DNA of 64,000 nucleotides from Neolentinus lepideus HHB14362 ss-1 (Eukaryota; Basidiomycota; Agaricomycetes; Gloeophyllales; Gloeophyllaceae), in assembly GCA_001632425.1 (NCBI GenBank), contig KV425558.1, positions 425,882 through 489,881 on the forward strand. The letters are read 5' to 3'. Made by a program: the position numbers and the translations under genes. This document shows, piece by piece, positions 35,231 through 45,618 of the stretch. Positions within the stretch are counted from its first letter, which is position 1. Each line of letters opens with the position of its first letter. The notes beneath the pieces were generated by a model. It worked only from the letters and a program-made list of their open reading frames with translations. It was not told where the DNA came from and did no database searches.

Positions 35231-35239
35231 TCTTTTATA
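35231..35239 (-). promoter_or_regulatory. TATA box of the 117-residue protein gene
   Basis: TATAAAAGA on the minus strand, 76-84 bases before the ATG at 35155. Both sequence and spacing are good for a fungal core promoter. Confidence 0.6.
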
Positions 35240-36645
35240 CCTGCGCGGGTGTAGTGTGGCGTCCCAGATCAGGTCACTGAGTCAATCCGAGATTATCGAT
35301 GCTTCTGACTGAATCCACTCACAGACTTATTCAGAGTGTAAGTACGGCACAGCAAGCCAAAATTGGCATGGGACAGAAGGAAGCACAGGAGGCACTTGAA
35401 GCTACAACATGCTGCCCGCTGCACAAGAAAATGGAAGAACTGCAGTGCTGGACAGCCTGTCATCATCAAATAGCAGCTTCCCTAAGCAGCCACCAGAAGC
35501 TCGTTTGGATGCGATCAATAATTTCTCGGCCATTTCTAGAGAATGCCATCCAGCATACAAGAACATAGACGCCACACCATGGCGCGGAGATCTAGTCCAT
35601 CGGCAACGAGTAAGGGCCCATTAGATTCCGTTCCAGAGTAACATATAAGCGCTTGAATGGCTTACTGAATAAACTCTGGCCTCTGTCTTTGAACACGCAG
35701 TCGCCACGATTCCATCCTATTAAGCCCAATACCTGTGGGCGCGGTGCACTGGCGATGAACGATAATAATGATTCCTGGACAAGATGTACGGTATAAAAAG
35801 ATCATTAGCGAATAAGTTCTCTGATATTATGGCATAAAAGATATCACGGCTTGGTTTCTCCCTTTTCTCATTCCGGAATGCTACAGCACTCGCCTCCCGT
35901 CGTGCCCCTATTGCACCAGCAGAATAAGATGCAACCACCCCAAGTAGCGATAGCGATTGAGCTCTGTCTTGTCTCCTCTTCAAGCAAAAGAAATACCACA
36001 ACACTAGGTCGTGCTCAGACACAGCTGAAGACTGCAACGCACCCATCCCAGTCGACTACTATCAGACACCGCTTCCGGAGAACCAGTCCCAAATTGGCCG
36101 GAGGCCGGAATTTTTTTTTTCTAAGTCACTATTACTAGGAGCTCTAATTTCCTTGAGGTGCTATTGATTTTCGGAACATGTAGTTTAATTCTACGACGTA
36201 CAAATCCCGCAGAGGCACTCCAGATGTGATTGCAAGTTTTTTTATACCAGTAAAATAGAAATTTATGTATGCAATCCCAAATTAGGCGAAGGTGAAATTG
36301 ACATCTCAATCAATATTGACGCTATCTCAAGACCGTCTTCAGGATCGATTCCTATATTGAAAAGAATCATGTTGGCGAGAGGAAAATAAATTCGAATTTT
36401 TTTCTAATTTTCAATCAAGTTGTTCACCGGAGGCGGTGGCTAAGTGAATCGCACGTCGAAGCTGTCACATCCGTCACAGTCACATAATAGGCGGCCGGGT
36501 GCGCCACACGTTCACTAACTCTCATGCTTATAAGGCGCCACCTATCTCTATAATGTTGGCCGCGACAATCCCTTCTTCTAACTGCTTGAGTAACTTAAGA
36601 ATTCTCCTCCGTCCTTCTCGCCCTCTTTCTTCTGTCACCGGCGCC
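35240..36645. other. 1.4-kb region without a supported gene
   Basis: Frames such as 35409-35624 (plus) and 35720-36046 (minus) exist but have no matching exons or conserved blocks. A T-run next to GGCCGGAGGCCGG at about 36099-36120 and a related CCGGAGGCGG at about 36428 suggest degraded repeat sequence. The last 150 bases are likely the promoter of the kinase-like gene. Confidence 0.4.
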
Positions 36646-38841
36646 ATGTGCAGTGCCTTCCGATCCATACGCCCTCATGATGCATTTTTAACCATTCCAC
36701 CGCCCCCGCCTGCCGAGCGGCCTGGCAGTTTCAATAGCTCATCAGGAAGACCTATCACTGCTGGTTCCTCCATCTTCCTCCGTGACTCCTCTCCAACGCA
36801 ATTCGACGCACTATGGCCAGTTGTGCACCAACTTTCTAGCACTCTCAGAAATTGTCACCGTCGGAGAATTCATTGGCCGGTACATGAAAATAGTGATGCA
36901 TCCAAGTATGTATCCATAAATCTCTGATATTATTGCCGAATCGACCTGTATATGCGTCAGCATACAGCAATATTACCTTGATGTTCTCTTGCGCCCCGTG
37001 ACTTTCGTTTTCAACCAGTTGCGGAACCAAGCCGTTTTCCCTGAAATTACTTGCTACAAGTGTTCCACAAATGGAGGTGAGATTGGTACCAGTGCTCGAC
37101 TTCCTTTAATACTAGAGCTATGCCACAGGTACGACAATCACGTCGTTTTCATACCATCTGGAGCAGCCCAGAGATTATGCACCCCCCTTCGATTTCCCAA
37201 TCATTATTTTTCTCGTACGTCTTACGAATGGACCATTCAGTAGTGATTTCGCAATGCTAAATTCCATCTTAGCCACGCCACTTGCTGGACATAGAGCCCT
37301 TCGCCTTGCTATCTGAGGTTGATGACGCGATTCTACAGGCTGTCAACATGAATTCCAGAGCTACGATTCTATGTACTGATTTGTCAACATGTTTGATCCT
37401 CCGTTCTCACAGAGGGCAAGGCGATGGTAGCATGCTACTCTGTGAACACGTCAAGCTCCCAGATCTCCGTGCTCTGCGTATCATCATTGCTGCCTACGTC
37501 CTACAGTCCATATCCAGATCCGAAAACCCTTATATTGAAGTCCCAGCAATGTGTGGCCACATTGAGCACACAACGTTCGAAGGGCCGTCGCTTGATACTA
37601 GCAAAGTGTCTATCCTTCCCGACGAGGAGATCTGCAGGACACGTCACCGCCATGTGGACTTCGACTTTGTCGCCTTGACAAAAGATTACCGCCAAACACA
37701 ACAGTTCTTTCACTGGAAGGCTTGGATTAGGGACAATGTTTCCCCCCGAATTGCGGGGCCTGGAGACATTGTGATCGGTGAAACAGAGGGATTCGCTCGG
37801 CGCCATGGGCAATTGGTACCTCTATACAATGTAGAAGAACTCTCTGAGGAAATCAAGCACCACATCCGTTCGGTCAAAAGGCCATATCCCAGGGTCTTTT
37901 TGTCGTCGTCGCGATCCTTTTCACTACAGCTGCTCGAAGAGTTGACCCCCAAGCGCACCAGTGGGTGCATGTGTCGGACCTACACATGCAAGGTGGTGGC
38001 TGTTGATGATAGCAGCGTGGATGAATCTTCTCCGGTTTTATGCGTGAAACTCTTTGATGACCGATTCCACAAGATGGATACTGATGTAGATGTGGATTCA
38101 CATGATGATCAGAATACTCCTCCCCCAGAAGAGCTCCCTTGGTGGCTCATCCAATACCAGAATGCTGAAGATGGTATCAGATGCGAAGACATGGCATACA
38201 AGCAATTGCGTTTCCTGCAGGGTGCATTAGTACCATGGTATCTCGGCTCGCACAAGGTAAGGCTTATTGATCTGCATGTGATCTGTTATCAATGCCATAT
38301 TTCCAGTTCATTCTACCCACCGGACACGAAGTCTACGGCATTCTCATGGAATATATTCCAGCTATGCCTCTCGGCCAAGGTTATGCGATTGAGCTGAATA
38401 CGAAGCAACAGGTAGAGCTGGTAGGCATATTTTCATGTATTATTTCGTCGTGCTAATCATTTGATAATATAGGTTCAAAGTGTCGGGATTGCCGTACGTG
38501 CGCTTGAGCATGCTGATATATCCCAGCACGACTGGCACAAAGGTCAGATCCTAGTTAATAGGCACCGATCTTGTGTGCATTGTGTCCTCATTGACTTTGC
38601 ATGTGCGAGTACTTCTCTACACCATGCGGACTTCCACAGGGATGATGATTTCGGCTTTGCTTTTGACACGCTCTCCTTGCCTGAGACGGGTATAGATCGC
38701 GAGTTGATCTGGAATCACTTGGGTGAGAGGCAGTGTTGGGACACAATTTCTTCTACTACTGTTATCAACGGAGAGTCCCGCAGACTCAGATCCCCCGAGA
38801 ATCCGTATAAGTTTGTATGGACGCACAATATAAATATATAG
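36646..38841 (+). CDS. divergent protein-kinase-like protein (basidiomycete type)
   Basis: The 5' end is unresolved; 36646 is the likeliest ATG. Short exons give FLALSEIVTVGEFIGRYMKI (about 36830) and YYLDVLLRPVTFVFNQL (about 36970). The long exon starts near 37274 with HLLDIEPFALLSEVDDAILQ and includes VALTKDYRQTQQFFHWKAWI. Its C-terminal half is a kinase-like fold: LRFLQGALVPWYLGSHK, then FILPTGHEVYGILMEYIP (hinge-like). ADISQHDWHKGQILV follows at the place of the catalytic loop, and CVLIDFACAS at the place of DFG. The end is SPENPYKFVWTHNINI. The HRD motif reads HDW and DFG reads DFA, so canonical kinase activity is uncertain. The overall plan recalls kinase-like proteins expanded in mushroom genomes. 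A decayed inverted copy of its 3' end lies immediately downstream. Confidence 0.65.
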
Positions 38842-38943
38842 TAGTATATATTACACCTGAGACCATTGTCAAAACAGCTCTGGGTTGGGTACGGTCTTAT
38901 AACTGTCAGTGTTCAAGTTCGCGTGTGGCCATAGTAGCCACCA

Positions 38944-39430
38944 TTAATATGGCTGGCCTTTGACATTCCACGTACTGTATGGGTTTTCAGGATCCTTGGT
39001 GCTCCGTGTCTCTCCATCATGATTATCATTAAAGATAGTAGAGACAGTGTCCCAGCCTCGTCTCTCTCCCCAATGGTTCCAAACCAACTCCGACATGTTC
39101 CGAGGTAGTGACCGATGCAAATTTGCATCGGTCATTTAAAGTCAATGAGAACACTGTGCAAGACTCACTGTTATTCACCAGAATCTGTTCCTCGTGCCAC
39201 TCATGTTGTGATATGCCGGCGAGCTCCAGAGTACGTACGGCGATCCCCGCACTCCGTACCTGCATTTCCTACATTTAGTGATCAGAGGCCGAATAAAATA
39301 TACCTTATCAAGTACCAGCTCAACGGTTGTGGCAATAGCCGAATCGAGCGTGCCCTCGCGAATTTGAGACTGATCGCTCCACTTGCTGCTCTCAGCTCTG
39401 AGGCGAAGGCTTTACTCCGAGCCATCGAGT
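38944..39430 (-). pseudogene. inverted, decayed copy of the 3' end of the kinase-like gene
   Basis: On the minus strand, AGISQHEWHEEQILVNN (about 39220-39170) mirrors ADISQHDWHKGQILVNR of the neighbouring gene. Further on, LVWNHWGERRGWDTVS (about 39080-39030) mirrors LIWNHLGERQCWDTIS, and the end DPENPYSTW mirrors SPENPYKFVW. At DNA level TCTCATTGACTTT matches CCTCATTGACTTT of the DFG-like segment, but here it is out of frame. The next 90 or so bases of the parent are missing and a perfect palindrome sits at the break. An in-frame stop occurs upstream (about 39380). The pair is tail to tail, with 102 bases between the ends. Confidence 0.75.
39109..39134. repeat. 26-bp perfect palindrome
   Basis: The half-site TGACCGATGCAAA is followed with no spacer by its exact reverse complement. 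It lies inside the decayed kinase-like copy, exactly where homology to the parent gene stops. Confidence 0.9.
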
Positions 39431-39776
39431 CCTAAGTTTTTTAGGAATTGAGCGAAGGTACCGTCATAGTATTGTAGCTGCACAGGCACCATATAATATT
39501 GACTGAGAATCATCCAAATACAACCACGGTAGTGGTGCTAGCATAGGGCTTCGACGATGCGCATTGCTGCTTACCTGAAGAACGACTCATTTCGTTCCCG
39601 CATACAAGGGAGGCGGTCATGGAGATGACCTGGGAATTCAAGATGTCACGACCAACAGAGATGGTTTCGAGTTGTACATACAAACAGGGCTGGGTAGGAT
39701 AGTCCGATGCATGACAAACCTCGGCGACATAGAATGGACTCAGCGTTCTCAGAATCTCAGGCTTCTCTCATCATGT

Positions 39777-42179
39777 TCAAGCATGTCCGTCAGGATACAA
39801 CTGTATAACAAGAGTATCAGTCTCGAAAGGACAGATAGTAGAAAAAGGACAGATAGTATAAAGAGCGCAGCTGACCTTGCCGGGGTTGAAGAGATTATGT
39901 GGGTCTATGGTCCTCTTGATCGATGTCATCACGTTAACTGTACCCTGTCCGAGCTCTATAGGTAAGAAGTGACGTTTTCTAGTGCCGACTCCGTGTTCCC
40001 CAGTACCTGATTGGACATAATTACCCTTGAGTCCGATGAGATGATAGGGTGAAAAGACATACACGTTCCACCGAGTGCGATCGCTTTGTGAACAATTCGT
40101 GAGGTTATTTCTTCCACGAGGTTCATTTCTTCGGCACCTTGATACAGTACCAAGGCATGAAAATTGCCTAATATTGATAATTAAACAGGATAATGGATGC
40201 TACTCCAATTCGGAAGACTAACCATCTCCGATATGGCCTCCAATGGGTGCTATCATGTTGAGCGCAGTAATATCTTCTTTGGCCGCATAGATGAGATCCG
40301 GTAGCTTTGAAACAGGGACGCTGTCGAACTATCAGAGAATAGAAGTCAGCAAAGCATATCGTCACTTGCCACACATCCATTGCCCAGCCCCTTGCACCGG
40401 GCCGCAACGCAGCGGCATGCAGAAACGCATGCCTTCGCAAATCCCATAATTTTTCGGCTTCGGTTTCGCCGTGCGCAAGTCTGTAGCCTGTCCCTCCATG
40501 TTTTCCACAAACTGTCTTCACGACCTCAGAAGTCTCATGAATAGCCGAGGGAGAACCTTGGAACTTCAGGAAAAGAGTATCCTTCTCTGACCACCCTTCA
40601 TCCGGAGATGCCATATTGAGACCCTTCATGAGGACACTATCTAGCAACTCGGCACATTCTGTAGCATGGACACCTGAGTACAAGTAATTCCAACAGGAGT
40701 TTATGGCGGTTGACTCACGGACTCCTCGATCAATCTGAGTCATAAAATCGCAAACAGCCTCGGTGGCTTGACGAACGTCAGGGAACTGCACAACCGCCAC
40801 TCGTGTGGGTAGGAGTGGGGCGAGTCTTATGGTCGCTGAAGTCCAATGAGACGTTGTTCAGCATCCACCCTCGGTAGTGAGATTGGGCTTATCTGTTTAC
40901 CTTCAGTTATAATACCCAAAGTCCCTTCGGACCCAATGAAAAGTTTCGTGAGGTCAAACCCCGCGGATGACTTGCGAGCACGCTGTCTAGTCTTGATGAC
41001 TTCGCCTGAAGGTAAGACTACCGTCTTATTCATCATGTCAGTCGTCATGGAGCTGACCATTGAGCGCCTCCAAAGTACTCACTACGTTCAGAATCCATTC
41101 GGCTCGGGCCGTTCCATATCTGACCGCATTCGCTAATATGGAGATATGCCTATGAATGTTGCTCGGAGGGAAGTATGGCCCGGTACTCACTTCCTGAACA
41201 GCCAGTAGCAATCATGCCCCCTATAGCTGCGCTCGGGGCTGGGTCAAGCTGGCTCACTCTGTATTAGTACGCACATGAGCTAGCATGCTCCCAACTAACC
41301 GGGAAAAACAAAGGAATGTCTACAATATTCATGAGTTAGTTATTTATTTAATGAGTCTGATCATGCAAAAAACAGACTCTTTTCCTTGAGGATCTCGTTC
41401 AGGCGTGTCCAAGTAACTCCGGGTTGCAAGACAACGTCCGCATCAGCCTCTGCGGAGATATCAGTGCTCGTTCTGGGACATTTTCAAACGTTACCATTGA
41501 TCTCCAATATACAGTCCATGCCTGATAAATCAATACATATACTTGGTGACTCGGGCTAATGACGAAGAGTGAGTGGCGACGGAATTCATGAACGAACTCG
41601 GATACAAACAGCGGATAAATTACCCTCGAGGCTCGTGCCTCCAGAGCATGGGACAATGGGTACCAAAAAACGCCTAGAGATGTTGACTACCTTCACAACG
41701 TCATCCGTGCTGCGTGCATGTACGACTATGGAGTGTGGTCGGCCTACCCCAGCTCATTAGCTTTGCAGGCGAGTATAACAGTAGTGCATACCGGGTAGTT
41801 GTGTATAGACAGACTGGGCGTACCCCCAAAGTTCATCGGGATCTGTCGACACGACGCCAGGTTCAGGTAACACGCGCCGTAATTCTTGGAGAGCGTGCTG
41901 TACACCAGCCTCATCGGCGTAGACATCTTTTTGAGCGACCAATGGCTTCTGTGCCCAAGGTTTGGATAATGCGAGATATGCTCCAGTCGCCCCCACTAGA
42001 AGCCCAGTAGCGACGAAATACAAAGCACCATTGCGTGCACCTCCTGCAGAGGGATGAAGATGAGATGCATAGCGAACATGTGGATACGAGATGCAGCAAT
42101 GCTTAGGCGCTGAGACACGGAGAACGTTACATCTCAAAGCATTGTGGGCCGTTCGCGCTCCTAAGGGATAGGACAACAT
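39777..42179 (-). CDS. DLD1: D-lactate dehydrogenase (cytochrome), mitochondrial FAD enzyme
   Basis: Oxidises D-lactate to pyruvate and passes electrons to cytochrome c. About 9 exons. Exon 1 (42179-about 41785) starts [20 protein letters not shown], an Arg-rich, acid-free presequence. A membrane helix follows ([20 protein letters not shown]), then [16 protein letters not shown]. The FAD-binding domain is split over [74 protein letters not shown] and ANAVRYG. Later blocks are [57 protein letters not shown] and the active-site region [19 protein letters not shown]. The C-terminus [19 protein letters not shown] ends at 39777. All conserved parts are present across introns, so it looks functional. 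It is divergent from a monocarboxylate-type transporter. Confidence 0.93.
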
Positions 42180-43196
42180 GTGTGTGGTGTGCGTGTGCGC
42201 AAGGTTTGCAAACGTCTCTCAGTGACTGAGTCCACCTGAATACCTGGGAGAGCCGGCATCTTACGCGTACCCGGATAAGGACTGCTGCCGAAAGATCGAA
42301 GCGTGAGGCTACCTCAGTAAAAGCCGTGTGTCTGTGAACTGGAATAAATAGAAGATCATTCCGGAGTCACTAGTCAGGAGTGAAGGCAGCGGACCCCGCA
42401 TCTACTCCGGGGGCTTGAGGCCTTGAAAGCTTGATAGCCGATCACTGTACATGATATATTCACACATTTGTGTGGGTGAACTACAGATATAGACTCGCCA
42501 GATAAGCACATGCGCATACAATCCTTTGAACTTTCCCATGGATTCCACGCCGGCGTGGTTACCCCAACTTGGAGTCCCTTGGGTAATGAAGCTTGAAGAT
42601 CCATTTCGACATGTAGAGTGGACGAGTGTCAGTCTTATGCGGCAATGCACTCCAGATCATGGTTCTGAGGAAATTAACAGTAAAGACTCACGAGTCACTG
42701 GCATGTCTCTCAGTGACTTGCCGCGAAGAGTATAAATGGCACCCTAACGGAAGCCTTCTCCGACTTCAGCGAATATAAGTTATTATATAGCCCCATACTG
42801 GTCACATACCATTAAGCACCAAGAAAAATGCAAAAAATGGAGGTGCATGTCGTGTCGACGCGCTGATCCGGCGACCTGCCATACTGGGCACACTCTCACG
42901 CTGCATCGATGATTCGATGATCCAGTCTGCGGACCTTGTTCTCAAGCACTTCCATGTTACGGAACCGACCGTGGTGTCAAGTTTACGACAACTTGAGGCC
43001 TGAGGTATGAACGCAGCTCAGAAGTTTCATTCGAGAACCGTTCTTGTACAGCGTGAGTATGGATTCAGAATGCTCCCGGAGTGACATACCGAACCATCAT
43101 CTTCGCGATATTCTGAGACATAATCCGGGTGTGTACTCGATGGAACATCAATAGCGCTTTCATTCCACGCAAGTCTTTGTCCCCTCTAGTTGCTGT
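42180..43196. promoter_or_regulatory. shared 1-kb promoter region of D-lactate dehydrogenase and MCT-like transporter
   Basis: The two ATGs (42179 minus, 43197 plus) diverge from this region. It contains frames of up to 82 codons but no conserved protein sequence. No clear operator or TATA pair could be assigned. Confidence 0.4.
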
Positions 43197-45180
43197 ATGA
43201 CTACGACTGATTCGACTTACTCGGGCGTGAAGAAAGACGGGGTTGCTGCCGAATTCACAGCTGTGCGAGACAATGAAGCTCGGTCTCCCGGCATGACACC
43301 TGCAGTGAACCAGCCTTTCCCCGAGGGTGGATTAACGGCGTGGTTGACGGTGCTTGGAGGGTTAGCCACACTAGGCTGAATCTTCTATAGCTCGCATGAC
43401 TGTCATTTTCCTCCAGATCCATGGTTTTCTTCTGTACTTTTGGTGCTGTCCAATCTTTCGGGGTGTATCAGGACTATTACACGGTGGGCCCAACGACAAG
43501 CTTCCTGTAACGCGCACCTGAGCCATGGATTAATAGCGTACAGGCCTTTCGGAATATCCCCCGTCGGACGTTAGCTGGATAGGGTCATTGCAAGTGTGCC
43601 TGATGTTCCTCTTGGGCCTTCCGGTAGGACGGCTCTTCGACGCCGGCTATTTTCATGGTCTAGTTGCTGGCGGTTCGCTACTGTATCTTGTCTCGCAAGT
43701 ATTCCACGACCTTTCTCTCGGCTTTTTGACATGACTTCGTAGTATCTTCACCCTATCACTTGCTCGACCTCATCATTACTATGAAAATATCCTTGCTCAG
43801 GGAGTTGGGATCGGATTGGGAATGGGACTACTTTTTTTACCCTCAGTATCAATCACTTCTCACTACTTCAAAGCTAGACGCTCATTGGCCATGGGATTCG
43901 TAATGGGAGGTAAGTTGTTCAGATATCTAATAGTGATTCCTCATATCTCGCCACACGAAGGGTCGTCTCTGGGAGGTGTAATCTTTCCAATCATGCAAAA
44001 TCACATTTTTGCCAGTAATGGAGGTTTCCCTTGGGGGGTACGGTGCGTGCCAGGATGCTTTGTTTTCTCTTATGCATGCTGAGGACTGAGCACAGGGCGG
44101 CCGGATTCTTATGTCTATTCCTGCTAGTCAGCGCGAATTTCCTCATGAGAACGCGTTTGCCAAGTCGCAAACATCGCCTACAAGACGTGGAACCTCCCCG
44201 TCTCCGTGCTTTATTCTCTGATGTACCCTTTATGACCTACTGTCTAAGGTCTGTCTATTAACAGTGCTCGGGAACGAGTGTGGTTGATCGACTTATAGTG
44301 CATTTTTTATCATCTGGGGCCTTTTCTTCCCTTGTACGTAGAATCACGCCCTGATTTTATAGACGATGCTAATATATTTCGTTGTGAGTCTTCTACCTAC
44401 AATTGTTTGCGGCACTACATGGTGTGGAGTCCCGATTGACGATATACGCGGTGAGCAAAAGTGTCTGTTTCAGATTGTGGGAATGGCTTATACCTTTTCA
44501 CCACTCTTCATCTAGATACCTATATTGAATGCTTCCTCCTTCTTGGGTCGGACCATCCCCAGCTTTCTTGCCGACATATGGGGACCGTTCAATGGTATCA
44601 GGTTTCTCAGAGCTATATGTCTAATTTGACCCCTTGCTCAGTCGCTATCCCGATGACTGTCATTGCGGGCGCTTTGATCTTTGCACTGTTTGGAGCATCC
44701 ACGTCACCCGGCATGCTTGTATTTGCAATCTTGTACGGTTTCTTTTCAGGTGCATGTATGCAACTTTCCTTTCTCAGTATTGCTTGGAACTCAACTGTAT
44801 CGGTTTCAGTCATCTCTCTGACTGTACCTATCGCGGCGTCCTTTTCCAAGTCTGTGACTGAAGTCGGGTACCTATTCCATTCTCTCCATCTTAGGGATTA
44901 CTTTCTAACCAATATAATAGGTTGCGAGTGGGAATACTGTGCTTTTTCCTTGCATTCGCTATACTCACGGGATCCCCGATTGCTGGCGCCCTGCTTCGCC
45001 CGCCTTCATATACTTGGTACAGGCCCGTCGTGTTCGCTGGCGTACGTTTTGGAAACCTGATTTTATTATCAAACTGCTCTCTCAACGGCCGTAAAACAGG
45101 TTGTTGTGCTATTTGGTGCTCTATTGTTAATTGTCTCGAGGGGCATGGTGGCTAGACAGAAGGGCGTGCGGAAGTTGTGA
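43197..45180 (+). CDS. MCT-like major facilitator (monocarboxylate porter family)
   Basis: About 11 exons and 12 expected membrane helices. The N-terminus is cytosolic (MTTTDSTYSGVKKDG) and runs into the family signature FPEGGLTAWLTVLGG. After the first intron come CTFGAVQSFGVYQDYYT, SDVSWIGSLQVCLMFLLGLP and VGRLFDAGYFHGLVAGGSLL, then IGLGMGLLFLPSVSITSHYF and ARRSLAMGFVMGGSSLGGVI. The second half has RTIPSFLADIWGPFN, IPMTVIAGALIFALFGAST and FFLAFAILTGSPIAGALL. The tail is SRGMVARQKGVRKL with TGA at 45178-45180. The family carries lactate, pyruvate, riboflavin or other acids, and the substrate is not readable. One intron (43695-43742) starts GCAAGT. The divergent D-lactate dehydrogenase makes lactate or pyruvate an attractive guess. 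Confidence 0.85.
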
Positions 45181-45618
45181 AACATCGATATAGGCATCTC
45201 TATTGACGTGATTATTGTGTCTGCTCTAGCAGAGTAAGCAGTAATTCTGTGGACAGATAGGCAGGTGGCAATCTAACTTCCGATACATCACACACAACGA
45301 GGGGCATGCTAAAGTACTCGTAACTAATGTACACCGCATTGAGTCCGGCATTCGGAAGAATTCTGTTGATGCTGCGAGATGGCACTGATATTGATGGTCG
45401 ACAGTGGTAAAGATATGGCTACATTGCCCTGACTAGGTCTATCACAGAGTTATGATTTTAGGAAAGTGTGACGAGCAATGCTGCAGGAGCAGAGGTCCCC
45501 GGTGTTATCAGGAATCACATAATATTTCGATATTAACACGTCATGCTTTCGAGTCATAAAAATATGGTAAGTACGTAAACCACTTTCCCACCACTGGAGC
45601 TCACATGCGCTCGGATCA
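45181..45618. other. convergent 3' flanks of two transporter genes
   Basis: 438 bases between the stop codons at 45180 (plus) and 45619 (minus). No gene or repeat was recognised. Confidence 0.55.
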
